A stretch of DNA of 19,488 nucleotides from CAYYGL01 sp964471235 (GCA_964471235.1 CAYYGL010000089.1:1-19488), one strand, 5' to 3'; shown: positions 1 through 7,385, counted from the first letter of the stretch. Program-made: numbers and translations. The notes: generated by a model from the letters alone, not told the origin.

Positions 1-27
1 CAAGCAAAATTAACATCGCGCGAACAG

Positions 28-55
28 TGATTTCCGATTGGCGATTGGCGAGGTG
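28..55. repeat. Degenerate heptamer array (NGATTNN)
   Basis: Four consecutive 7-bp units, TGATTTC, CGATTGG, CGATTGG and CGAGGTG, are seen directly. The stretch lies downstream of the minus-strand ATPase gene and belongs to a set of short-period arrays found at several gene junctions of this window. No function can be read from it. Confidence 0.55.
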
Positions 56-68
56 TGGGCGTTCTCTC

Positions 69-102
69 CTCCCGCCGAGGGGTGAACCCCCCGGCGGGGG
101 AG
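69..102. repeat. REP-like GC-rich palindrome
   Basis: A strong stem-loop: CTCCCGCCGAGGGG pairs with CCCCCCGGCGGGGGAG around a TGAA loop, with one bulge and one mismatch. It lies about 50 bp past the stop codon of the minus-strand ATPase gene. No T-run follows on either strand, so it is not a classical intrinsic terminator. It may be a REP-type element or an mRNA 3'-end stabiliser. The rest of bases 1-152 holds no gene that I can support. Confidence 0.5.
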
Positions 103-123
103 CTGTCTGGGAAAATACCACTC

Positions 124-144
124 CACCACTCACCATTCACCACA
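124..144. repeat. Heptamer array CACCANN x3
   Basis: Three tandem 7-bp units, CACCACT, CACCATT and CACCACA, are visible. On the minus strand the array begins nine bases after the stop codon of the ATPase gene, which fits the general placement of these arrays at gene ends in this window. Confidence 0.6.
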
Positions 145-152
145 AAAGTGTA

Positions 153-1895
153 TCACTGCTTCATCTGCATACTGCGCAGGCGGTTGATGGCAGCGGCAAT
201 TTCAAATCGCCGGGGGCGGGCAAAGTTGCCCGGATGTTCCTCCTTCCGGTGGAATGGGTTCAGTGCATCCAGACCTTCATGATCAAAAAAGTGTTCCAGG
301 GCATCCAGCACTTCATTCAGGGGGGCGACGCTATCCATAAACCGTTGAACCGCTACATAAATGGCATAGCCAATGGCACGGGTCTGGCTGATATCCACCA
401 ATTGCTCCGCATACCGCAAATCGATCGCTTCCTTGCCGAATAAAATCAGTTCCCGGTTTTTGGCATCGATTTTGACCTCCTTTTTCCCCCGGGAAGGATC
501 AAAACTGTGGGGCAGGGGAGTACGCGGGGTGATCCGGGTGAACGGCTCAGCCGCCTCGACCGTGCGATGGGTGGGCAGGGCTTTACAGACTTCTGTTGCC
601 GCTTGTGAGACATCCTGCGGGACATAATCATTCATCTGGATAACCGTATCCGCAACATCCAGGTAATCGCCACTACCGCCCATCACCAGCACAGTGGATA
701 CGCCGAAATTTTCAAATAACTCCCGAATGCGATCCACAAACGGGGTAATCGGTTCCTGGGTTTTGGCAACTAATTTTTGCATCCGGGCATCGCGTACCAT
801 AAAATTGGTGGCGGAGGTATCTTCATCCACCAACAGTACTTTGGCGTCCACTTCCAACGCTTCCATAATGTTTGCCGCCTGACTGGTGCTGCCGCTGGCG
901 TCATCACTGCTGAATTCTCCGGTTTGCCCACCAAAGGGAAGGTGATTAATAAACGGAGAGATGTCGACTTTCTCAATATAACGCCCGTCTTCGGCGCGAA
1001 TTTTCACTGCCGCCGGGTGGGTAACTACATATTCTCTGCCATCGCCGGGAATATGAGGATACACACCCCGCTCCAGCGCTTTTAGCAGGGTGGATTTACC
1101 ATGATAGCCTCCCCCGACAATCAGGGTGATCCCCTCCCGGATTCCCATGCCGGAAATTCGGTTGCTGCCATCAGGCAGGGGGTTGGGTACCGTCATGGTG
1201 ACCTTCAAAGGTGAGGGGGCTTGAAAGGCAATGGCTTTCGTTGCAGGCATTGGCTCGTCGCTAACACCGCTTTTCCGGGGCAGAATAGCCCCATCGGCAA
1301 CAAAGGCGATCAAGCCCATCGATTCCAATTGGCTGCGGATGTGCTCCTGATTTTCCACACACTCCACAAAACGTTGGGCTTGCTGGCTATTCAGATGTTG
1401 CCAGTGAAGCGCCTGTTCGGCAATTCGGGGCAGATGTTCACAGAGAAGTCTTTCCGCCTGCCTGCCCAAAATGGTGCGACCGGCAGCCGGCAACCCTACC
1501 TGAAGCCGTGCTTCCACCCAATTGGCAGTAATCACGATGGCAGTGCGTGGCAATACCTCCTGCCCACCGGCATCGATAGCAATTAAACCGCTCTTGCCGG
1601 TTCCATGAACACCGGGTGCCACATTCAGAATTGTGCGTCGTACTTCTCTTGCCAAAAAATCACAAAATGCCATCCGGCGAGTGGAAGGATTGAATAATCC
1701 CTCCGGAAAATTGGCGGTAGCCTGTGGAATTCGAATTCGGACTCTGGAAGGAGCGGCAAAAGGATCTCCCTGGACATGGTCGATATATAGGACAAATCCC
1801 TTCCCCGCATATTCCCCCCGAATCTCTTTATAGGCTTTGTATCCCCGGCGATCAATACGGTTTAAAATTTGGCGAAGCTGAGAAATGTTTCTCAT
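153..1895 (-). CDS. Predicted ABC-class ATPase (PF09818-type)
   Basis: A 580-aa cytoplasmic protein that I recognise as the 'predicted ATPase of the ABC class' family; the substrate and role of that family are not established. The N-terminal part contains RRGYKAYKEI and a VQGDPFAAPSR segment typical of the family. A Walker A-like loop GGGYHGKST has its lysine at about residue 267. A Walker B strand VLLVDEDTS covers about residues 353-361, with D357, E358 and D359. A GGSGDYLDVAD segment follows near residue 405. There is no signal peptide or membrane segment, so it is not a transporter subunit. Length is normal for the family. The ATG at 1895 lacks a clear Shine-Dalgarno, but the N-terminus fits family members. 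The 59-aa gene at 2051-2230 lies 155 bp upstream on the same strand and may share its promoter. The family assignment is firm, the function unknown. Confidence 0.9.
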   Translation of the reverse strand: MRNISQLRQILNRIDRRGYKAYKEIRGEYAGKGFVLYIDHVQGDPFAAPSRVRIRIPQATANFPEGLFNPSTRRMAFCDFLAREVRRTILNVAPGVHGTGKSGLIAIDAGGQEVLPRTAIVITANWVEARLQVGLPAAGRTILGRQAERLLCEHLPRIAEQALHWQHLNSQQAQRFVECVENQEHIRSQLESMGLIAFVADGAILPRKSGVSDEPMPATKAIAFQAPSPLKVTMTVPNPLPDGSNRISGMGIREGITLIVGGGYHGKSTLLKALERGVYPHIPGDGREYVVTHPAAVKIRAEDGRYIEKVDISPFINHLPFGGQTGEFSSDDASGSTSQAANIMEALEVDAKVLLVDEDTSATNFMVRDARMQKLVAKTQEPITPFVDRIRELFENFGVSTVLVMGGSGDYLDVADTVIQMNDYVPQDVSQAATEVCKALPTHRTVEAAEPFTRITPRTPLPHSFDPSRGKKEVKIDAKNRELILFGKEAIDLRYAEQLVDISQTRAIGYAIYVAVQRFMDSVAPLNEVLDALEHFFDHEGLDALNPFHRKEEHPGNFARPRRFEIAAAINRLRSMQMKQ

Positions 1896-2050
1896 ATAAT
1901 TACAGGTGATTTGGTAAGGAATGAAACAATGGCTATCTGAAATCCAGGGAACCGGTCAAATTCCCGGAAAATGACCGCATTGAGATAGCAACCTCTCCGG
2001 GAGGAGAACATTGTTTAAAAGTGGCCATCCCCCGGTTATAATGGGGAAAT

Positions 2051-2230
2051 TTATTCTTCCTCAGCCTCTACATCTTCCGGTTCGTTAAGCCCCAAATCTT
2101 CTTCAATTTGTTTGCGGGCTTTGCTGCGTTCCTGCCAATTCAGGGAATTCCACCATTTTTTCAATGATTTGATGTCCTGGTCGGTAATGGATGCATACTG
2201 ATGCAATAGTTTGGTCACGCGCTGGTTCAT
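2051..2230 (-). CDS. Small 59-aa protein with acidic C-terminus
   Basis: A short gene with start, stop and expression signals all visible. The ATG at 2230 follows a GGGAG ribosome binding site (GGGAGAATTGCA before the ATG), and a TTGATG-17-TATACT promoter sits about 50 bp upstream on the same strand. The product starts MNQRVTKLLHQYASI, has a basic, tryptophan-containing middle (SLKKWWNSLNWQERSKARKQ), and ends in an acidic tail rich in Glu and Asp. It is probably helical, with no signal peptide, membrane segment or cysteine. I do not recognise the family. The ABC-class ATPase begins 155 bp downstream on the same strand, so co-transcription is possible. Coding status rests on the signals and the biased composition. 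Confidence 0.7.
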   Translation of the reverse strand: MNQRVTKLLHQYASITDQDIKSLKKWWNSLNWQERSKARKQIEEDLGLNEPEDVEAEEE

Positions 2231-2277
2231 TGCAATTCTCCCATTTATTTTTATATGGATTCATCATTTGGAAGCTT

Positions 2278-2306
2278 AGTATACAAAGAAAAACAGGTCA
2301 CATCAA
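2278..2306 (-). promoter_or_regulatory. Sigma70-type promoter for the 59-aa gene
   Basis: Reading the minus strand, TTGATG (2306-2301) is followed after exactly 17 bp by TATACT (2283-2278). A transcript would start near 2271, about 40 nt before the small gene's ATG. This is inferred from box match and spacing only. Confidence 0.5.
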
Positions 2307-2423
2307 TCGAAAATTGGAAGATGCAGGAAGGTGGATATGGAGCAAGTAGGATGTGATGCAAGCATTACCCGGGATGGTATGCAAGCAATTGTGGTTCGCA
2401 TTGTCTCACGGAAATACTTCTGT

Positions 2424-2453
2424 TTGCAATTCTCCTGCTTTTGCGGTTATATT
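2424..2453 (+). promoter_or_regulatory. Possible promoter for the DUF72 gene
   Basis: TTGCAA (2424-2429) and TATATT (2448-2453) are 18 bp apart, upstream of the ATG at 2491. The -35 box is imperfect. The remainder of the divergent region 2231-2490 shows only the minus-strand promoter listed separately and two copies of TGCAAGCA. Confidence 0.35.
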
Positions 2454-2490
2454 CAAAGCGTTCCTTGTGTGATAAAAAAATGAGAACAGG

Positions 2491-3360
2491 ATGGCACATC
2501 TTTATACCGGCACATGCAGTTGGAAATACAATAGTTGGCGGGGCTTAATCTATTCGGAAAAAAAAGAGATCAATTATCTGGAAGAATATGCCCGTTATTA
2601 TAATTCGGTGGAAATCGACCAATGGTTTTGGTCATTATTCGGGATGGATAAGGTGAGCCTGCCCCGACGGGAAGTGGTGGAGGAATATCTTCAATCTGTG
2701 CCGCTTGAATTTAAATTCACCATTAAAGTACCCAACAGCATCACTTTAACCCATTTCTACCGGAAATCCAAAAACGCCCCCCTGAAACGTAATCCGTACT
2801 TTCTGTCGCCAAAACTCTTTGCGGAATTTCTACAAACCATCTCCCCGATGCAGGCTCGGGTTGGGATGCTGATGTTTCAATTTGAATATTTAAACAAACA
2901 GAAAATGCGTGATCAATATGAATTTCATCAGGCGTTGACCGGTTTTTTCAAACAGGTCACGCGAGACTTCCCGTATGCCATCGAACCCCGGAATCCTCAA
3001 TACCTGAACCGCGCTTATTTTGATTTTCTAAATCGCAACAAGCTCAGCCATGTTTTTTTACAGGGCTACTATATGCCTTCCATTATTGAAGTATATGAGA
3101 AATTTCGGGATCAAATTTTCGGGAGTACCGTAATCCGGCTGCACGGTGGCGACCGAAAGGAGATAGAGGAGAAAAGTGGTGAGCAGTGGAATCGAATCTG
3201 GGAGGATCGGAGTGATGAACTGCGATCTGTAGCAGATATGATCAAGGACCTCCAAAGCCGGGGGGTAACGGTGTTTCTGAATGTTAACAATCATTATGAA
3301 GGCTCTGCACCGTTGACCATTCGCCGGATTGAAAACCTGATGAAAGGCGATAAACTATGA
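2491..3360 (+). CDS. DUF72 (YecE-like) family protein
   Basis: A 289-aa cytoplasmic protein of the DUF72 family, which adopts a TIM-barrel fold; its biochemical role is unknown. The family hallmarks are visible: N-terminal YTGTCSWKYNSWRGLIY, then YYNSVEIDQWFW, a FKFTIKVP strand, AIEPRNPQYL, and a late IRLHGGDRKE. The sequence near the end (VTVFLNVNNHYEGSAPLTI) matches the usual final strand. Length is close to the family norm. The ATG at 2491 has only a weak upstream purine stretch (TGAGAAC). The gene stands alone, with a divergent small gene upstream and a gene-free region after it, so context says little about function. Confidence 0.93.
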   Translation: MAHLYTGTCSWKYNSWRGLIYSEKKEINYLEEYARYYNSVEIDQWFWSLFGMDKVSLPRREVVEEYLQSVPLEFKFTIKVPNSITLTHFYRKSKNAPLKRNPYFLSPKLFAEFLQTISPMQARVGMLMFQFEYLNKQKMRDQYEFHQALTGFFKQVTRDFPYAIEPRNPQYLNRAYFDFLNRNKLSHVFLQGYYMPSIIEVYEKFRDQIFGSTVIRLHGGDRKEIEEKSGEQWNRIWEDRSDELRSVADMIKDLQSRGVTVFLNVNNHYEGSAPLTIRRIENLMKGDKL

Positions 3361-3486
3361 GGCAGTGAGACGCCCAATTATACTCCTCCGGATTCCGGAT
3401 GAGTTTGAAACACATGAGGGCTTTTTTTGCAAAATTACGAATCTCATTATATATTCAAACGGGATAGTCGTAACTACTCAGGTTGT

Positions 3487-3581
3487 TTTACCGCAACGAA
3501 GGCAACGTTCGCAACGAACAGATGGTTATCTCTTTCACGTTGCGGCTGCCTTCGCGTATCCGATAGGATCATTGCGGTAAA
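3487..3581. repeat. Nested inverted repeat, possible MITE or structured RNA
   Basis: Three nested pairings are visible: TTTACCGCAA (3487-3496) with TTGCGGTAAA (3572-3581), CGAAGGCA (3497-3504) with TGCCTTCG (3547-3554), and CGCAACG (3510-3516) with CGTTGCG (3538-3544). The left side also forms a nonamer array (GCAACGAAG, GCAACGTTC, GCAACGAAC at 3493-3519). The outer arms could be ends of a small non-autonomous element, or the whole could fold as RNA. Nothing in the window decides between these. Confidence 0.55.
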
Positions 3582-3882
3582 GAAAAAGTTTTGATAACAA
3601 AAACAGATTTCTAAAGGAACCCTTGCTTATCTACGTCCTAAATAACTATTACCTGAGTAATTACGGATTGTCGAGAGTTTGTAATATTGACTACATATTA
3701 TCTGGAGACCAGGGGATTAATTTTTACGGCTGTTTTTTCGAAACACAACGCATTGAGGAATCGGTTGATGAGGGTGATTCGACTCCGCTAAACAATTCCA
3801 TCTGACATGCTTCCTCATTTTCCCCGCTAAATGTGCTAAATTTTTCTCTTCGAGTTATCAACAACAAATCATTTACATTAAT

Positions 3883-3889
3883 AGGGAGA
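3883..3889 (+). promoter_or_regulatory. Ribosome binding site fixing the protease start
   Basis: AGGGAGA lies six bases before the ATG at 3896. An in-frame ATG at 3833 is further upstream but has no such site and would put 21 extra residues ahead of the signal peptide, so 3896 is preferred. Confidence 0.7.
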
Positions 3890-3895
3890 TTCCGG

Positions 3896-6800
3896 ATGAT
3901 GGTCACACAAATGTTACCAATAACCAGATATTTGCATCATTATTTTTTTGTCATTGGGGTCGGTATACTGATTGGGTTGTTTTCTCAACCCGGGTATGCC
4001 AGAGAACAAGCGGCATTTGACCATGCCTGGGTTCGGATGGATGAATCGAGTCACTCGCCCGTGGAGATTCGCTTTATACCCGGCAGCGGCATCCCGGTGA
4101 ACCGCTTCTGGGCAGCATACCGGCAGGCATTTTCCCTCTCGGATGACAATGATTTTGTTTTGCTGCGTACCACACAGGATAATCTGGGGCAATGGCATTA
4201 CCGTTACCGCCAATTCTACAAAGGGGTGGAAGTGGATGCTGCCCAGTTTATTCTCCACGAACAGCAGGGGAACATCGTATATGCCAACGGTCATTTGGTG
4301 CATGGTTTGAATACCGGGGTAACGCCGCTGCTGCCGGAAACGGTTGCATTACAACATGCTCTGGCGTTTATCGGTGCGCAGGAATACATGTGGGAAAATC
4401 CGGAACGGGAAGCGTTTCTCAAAAAAGAGCAGCAAGATCCTGCCGCCACGTTTTATCCTTCCGGTAAGTTGATGTTAACCGCAGCCGGAAAGGAGATGAA
4501 GGCGGAAAATGTTCGTCTGGCATATCGGTTTGATATCTATGCTGCTCAGCCGTTCGCTCGTTATTTTGTTTACGTGGATGCCAACACTGGCGAGGTAATC
4601 CACACCATTGACCGCATTGAAACCGGTGATGTTCCCGGTAGCGGGCAATCTCTCTACAACGGCACGGTGGATATCATCATCGACAGTTTTGCCGGTGGAT
4701 TCCGCCTGCACGAAGCGGATCGGGGCGGCGGGATGCAAACATTTGACATGCAAAACAGCACCAACTACAGCACGGCAGTTGATTTTGTGGACAGTGATAC
4801 CAGCTTTACCGACCCCAATGCCCGGGCAGGCGTTAGCGCCCATTGGGGAGCGGAAGCCACGTATGACTTTTACTGGAATACTTTCGGTCGCAACAGCTAT
4901 GATGACTCCGGCAGTGTGATGCTTTCCTATGTGCATTACGGCTCGGCGTTTAACAATGCGTTCTGGGATGGCACCCGGATGACCTACGGCGATGGCGACG
5001 GATTGGCATTTACTCCCCTGGTCTCCCTGGATGTATGCGGGCACGAATTAACCCATGGCGTCACCCAGTTTTCTGCCGGGTTAATTTACCAGGCGGAATC
5101 GGGTGCTTTAAATGAATCCTTTAGCGATATTTTTGGCACCATGGTGGAATATTTCGAAGAAGGAGCCAATTTTGACTGGGCAATCGGGGAGGATATTACC
5201 CCCAACGGCAACGGCATCCGCTCCATGGAAAACCCCAATGCCTTCGGGGATCCGGATACTTACTTCGGGAATTTCTGGGCATCTTTAAGCGGGGGAGATA
5301 ACGGCGGGGTGCACACCAACAGCGGGGTGCAAAATTTCTGGTTTTACCTGCTCTCCGAGGGCGGAAGCGGGGTCAATGATAACGGGGATTCCTATAATGT
5401 GACCGGCATTGGTATTGACAACGCTGCCGCAGTTGCTTACCGCAATCTGACGGTGTATCTTACACCGCCTTCTCCCTATTTTGATGCCCGCCTGGGAGCC
5501 GTGAATGCCGCCATGGATCTATTCGGTGCCAATTCCCCCGAGGTGCAATCGGTTTTTGACGCCTGGGATGCAGTGGGTGTTTATTATCCCCGGTTTGGTC
5601 CTGCGGTGGCAGTGGATTCCCGCCGCCTGGAATTCTTAGCAGAATCCTCCGTCAACAGTGATACCTCCCAATTGATTATCTTCAACATGGGCTTGCAGCC
5701 CCTGGTGATTTCCGATATCCAGGTCCCCGGGAATGATTATAGTGTTGAAACGCCCGGCAATTTCCCCCTCACCCTGAACGCATTTCAGGAAAGCGATACC
5801 ATCTCGGTGATCTTTTCCCCAACCCAGCCCGGTAGTCACATCGATACCCTGCGCATCATCAGCAACGATACCATTAATCCCACCTTTTCCGTGGTGCTGG
5901 ATGGGTTTGGATTTCAAATCATCCCGGCACAGAACGGGGTGCTTTACGGATTAACCAATGGACAATCGGATAACCGACTTCTGAATATCGATATCCAGAA
6001 CGGGCAGGGAACCTTGATTGGCCAAACCGGATTTGAAAATATTCATGGCATGGCGGTGAATCCGGTGAGCGGGGTGATTTACGCAACTGCCAATAATAGC
6101 GTGGGCAGCACGTCGTTGCTGCGGGTGAATTCCCAGCAGGGCGATGCCTACGTGACGGCGGAGATGCCCCAGTTTAACCTCCGCGCCCTGACCTTCGACC
6201 GGGATGGTACCCCCTATACCGCCCGTTTTACCAACGGCGAATTATTTACGGTGGATATGGCAACCGGGGAGTTAACCTCCATCGGTCAAACCACTATTCC
6301 CCTGTTAAGCGGCTTATCGATCAATCCTTTGAATGGTGAGTTGTGGGGGATTTCCCTGGTAAATAAGTTGTATAAAATCGATAAAACAAATGGGCAAAGC
6401 ACCCTGGTCGGAAATCCCGGTTTTTCCCGTACCCCGGATATTGTGTTTGATGACCAGGGCAATCTTTACGGGCTTGCCGGCGGGGAAAACGATGTCAGCG
6501 AGTTGATTTCCATTGATACCACTACCGGAGCAGGCACTGTGATCGGTTCCGTGGGTGTGGTAGGTGTAGCCGGACTGGCAATTAAAACCGCACCGGTGGT
6601 GGGAATTAATGACCCGGTAGCCGAGGTGGTTCCTCGGACGACGGAACTACTTCAAAACTATCCCAATCCGTTTAATCCATTAACAATTGTCAATTATCAA
6701 TTGTCAATTGACAATTGGGTAACTCTTAAAGTATATGACTTACTAGGGCGGAAAGTGAAAACGCTGGTGAATGAACGCAAAGCCGCTGGCAGTTACACCG

Positions 6801-6913
6801 TTAAATGGGACGGCAGGGATGATGCCGGACGTCCACTTGCCAGCGGGGTGTATGTATATCGCTTAAAAGCGGGGAGTTTTGTAGCGGTACGGAAGATGAT
6901 GTTGTTAAAGTGA
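3896..6913 (+). CDS. Secreted M4 metalloprotease with type IX sorting domain
   Basis: A 1005-aa extracellular zinc endopeptidase of the thermolysin (M4) family. Residues 1-35 form a signal peptide ending GYA. A propeptide follows with an FTP/PepSY-like part (YRYRQFYKGVEVDAAQF). In the catalytic domain the zinc motif HELTH is at 383-387, the third ligand E407 lies in ALNESFSD, and the catalytic histidine H473 in GVHTNSG. Residues about 570-677 form an Ig-like domain of the ASPM/SPD-2/Hydin type. Residues about 682-900 contain YGL/LxxID-type repeats suggesting a beta-propeller. The tail begins NYPNPFNP at 921 and ends VAVRKMMLLK, a FlgD-like type IX sorting signal. All catalytic residues are present, so it should be active. 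A heptamer array interrupts the sorting domain (listed separately). It appears monocistronic. Confidence 0.94.
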   Translation: MMVTQMLPITRYLHHYFFVIGVGILIGLFSQPGYAREQAAFDHAWVRMDESSHSPVEIRFIPGSGIPVNRFWAAYRQAFSLSDDNDFVLLRTTQDNLGQWHYRYRQFYKGVEVDAAQFILHEQQGNIVYANGHLVHGLNTGVTPLLPETVALQHALAFIGAQEYMWENPEREAFLKKEQQDPAATFYPSGKLMLTAAGKEMKAENVRLAYRFDIYAAQPFARYFVYVDANTGEVIHTIDRIETGDVPGSGQSLYNGTVDIIIDSFAGGFRLHEADRGGGMQTFDMQNSTNYSTAVDFVDSDTSFTDPNARAGVSAHWGAEATYDFYWNTFGRNSYDDSGSVMLSYVHYGSAFNNAFWDGTRMTYGDGDGLAFTPLVSLDVCGHELTHGVTQFSAGLIYQAESGALNESFSDIFGTMVEYFEEGANFDWAIGEDITPNGNGIRSMENPNAFGDPDTYFGNFWASLSGGDNGGVHTNSGVQNFWFYLLSEGGSGVNDNGDSYNVTGIGIDNAAAVAYRNLTVYLTPPSPYFDARLGAVNAAMDLFGANSPEVQSVFDAWDAVGVYYPRFGPAVAVDSRRLEFLAESSVNSDTSQLIIFNMGLQPLVISDIQVPGNDYSVETPGNFPLTLNAFQESDTISVIFSPTQPGSHIDTLRIISNDTINPTFSVVLDGFGFQIIPAQNGVLYGLTNGQSDNRLLNIDIQNGQGTLIGQTGFENIHGMAVNPVSGVIYATANNSVGSTSLLRVNSQQGDAYVTAEMPQFNLRALTFDRDGTPYTARFTNGELFTVDMATGELTSIGQTTIPLLSGLSINPLNGELWGISLVNKLYKIDKTNGQSTLVGNPGFSRTPDIVFDDQGNLYGLAGGENDVSELISIDTTTGAGTVIGSVGVVGVAGLAIKTAPVVGINDPVAEVVPRTTELLQNYPNPFNPLTIVNYQLSIDNWVTLKVYDLLGRKVKTLVNERKAAGSYTVKWDGRDDAGRPLASGVYVYRLKAGSFVAVRKMMLLK
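6684..6718. repeat. Tandem heptamer CAATTNN x5 inside the protease gene
   Basis: Five uninterrupted 7-bp units: CAATTGT, CAATTAT, CAATTGT, CAATTGA, CAATTGG. They lie in frame in the sorting domain and encode the TIVNYQLSIDNW segment, where relatives usually have a TTIRYQLP-like strand. The array is 35 bp, not a multiple of three, yet the frame stays open on both sides. Confidence 0.85.
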
Positions 6914-6926
6914 GAGAGCACGCCAT

Positions 6927-6950
6927 CCGACCGGCAACCCTGCCGGTCGG
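6927..6950 (+). terminator. Strong stem-loop after the protease gene
   Basis: CCGACCGGCA and TGCCGGTCGG form a perfect 10-bp stem with an ACCC loop, 13 bp after the protease stop. No T-run follows, so it is either a terminator without a U-tract, an mRNA-stabilising hairpin, or part of a dispersed repeat that continues to about 7060. Confidence 0.45.
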
Positions 6951-7116
6951 TACAGGCGAGAATGGATGCTTTCGAATGGGATGAAACTTTTCCATGACAG
7001 TGAGCGATTCACCCACTACCGCTCGAACGAGAGGGTGCTGCCAACTCGGAAAGCGGTATTGTGTCTTCTTAAAACATGTAAAATCCCCCCTCACAAAAAT
7101 TAAAAATAATTATCTC

Positions 7117-7145
7117 TTGACAAATTTCATTTCAATTGATATTAT
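7117..7145 (+). promoter_or_regulatory. Distal nar promoter P1 (sigma70-type)
   Basis: TTGACA (7117-7122), a 17-bp spacer, and TATTAT (7140-7145): a perfect -35 box with optimal spacing. Transcription would start at about 7152, inside the palindrome that follows, which is the geometry of a repressor-controlled promoter. Its transcript would include the 33-aa ORF at 7218 and could continue into the nar genes. Confidence 0.65.
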
Positions 7146-7164
7146 TCAGACAAAATAGTCTTAA
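7145..7164. promoter_or_regulatory. Operator-like palindrome O1
   Basis: TTCAGAC-AAAATA-GTCTTAA, a 7-6-7 inverted repeat with one mismatch, directly after the -10 box of P1. A near-identical element (O2) holds the same position at the next promoter. The A/T-rich centre and GAC/GTC arms resemble sites of Rrf2-family regulators (IscR/NsrR type); that assignment is an inference. No regulator gene is in the window. Confidence 0.6.
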
Positions 7165-7217
7165 ATCATAAATTGATTGAAGACTGAAGAGAAAAAACTC
7201 GATCCGAAAGGAGCGGT

Positions 7218-7319
7218 ATGATGCTGGCTTGTATAAAGCAGCAAGCGTGCAGATGGCGGACGAGATGCACGATGCGAAAATTTAAGCATGACGCATATAC
7301 CGGTTTTTCATTAATCTGA
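7218..7319 (+). CDS. Possible 33-aa cysteine-containing leader peptide
   Basis: A short reading frame behind a strong ribosome binding site (AAAGGAG at 7207-7213), lying between promoters P1 and P2. The ATG at 7218 is followed at once by a second ATG at 7221, which has the better 7-bp spacing. The peptide begins MMLACIKQQACRWRTRC. Cysteines at positions 5, 11 and 17 are spaced exactly six residues apart, and the chain is strongly basic, with many Arg and Lys. I recognise no family. It could be a regulatory leader peptide, a small metal- or redox-responsive protein, or the decayed start of a lost gene. The promoter and ribosome binding site argue that it is translated; its size limits confidence. 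Confidence 0.4.
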   Translation: MMLACIKQQACRWRTRCTMRKFKHDAYTGFSLI

Positions 7320-7336
7320 CAGAACCTGCCAGTTTG

Positions 7337-7366
7337 GTGACGAACCGGTTATTTTTTTTATATAAT
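7337..7366 (+). promoter_or_regulatory. Proximal nar promoter P2 (sigma70-type)
   Basis: A perfect TATAAT (7361-7366) with a weaker GTGACG (7337-7342) 18 bp upstream. The -10 box is followed immediately by palindrome O2, as at P1. The start would be near 7373, leaving a leader of about 75 nt before the cytochrome gene at 7450. Confidence 0.55.
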
Positions 7367-7385
7367 TAAGATAAAATAGTCTTAA
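7366..7385. promoter_or_regulatory. Operator-like palindrome O2
   Basis: TTAAGAT-AAAATA-GTCTTAA, the second copy of the palindrome, 221 bp after O1. Including flanks and -10 boxes, the two copies agree at 25 of 28 positions, starting from ATAT just upstream and running to TTAAAT. One mismatch in the arms is at a different base than in O1, giving the consensus TTAAGAC-N6-GTCTTAA. Confidence 0.65.

Larger units (their letters stand above)
3361..3895. other. Gene-free region between DUF72 and protease genes
   Basis: About 535 bp with no convincing coding region. The open frames here are short, lack ribosome binding sites and resemble no family I know. The stretch contains the nested stem-loop at 3487-3581 and, at its end, the ribosome binding site of the protease gene. 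I see no convincing promoter for the protease. Confidence 0.6.

Noticed and set aside
69..102. GC-rich palindrome as an intrinsic terminator of the ATPase gene
   Set aside because: No run of T follows the stem on the minus strand, so I list it as a REP-like repeat instead.
3493..3519. GCAACGNNN repeats as a CRISPR array
   Set aside because: The units are nine bases and adjacent, with no spacers and no cas genes nearby.
3365..3580. A 71-codon frame after the DUF72 gene
   Set aside because: Its second half is the nested inverted repeat, it has no convincing ribosome binding site, and the product has no recognisable feature.
6801..7094. A 97-codon minus-strand frame over the protease end
   Set aside because: It runs antisense to the sorting domain and through the 3' stem-loop region. 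No start signals are visible and it resembles a repeat translation.
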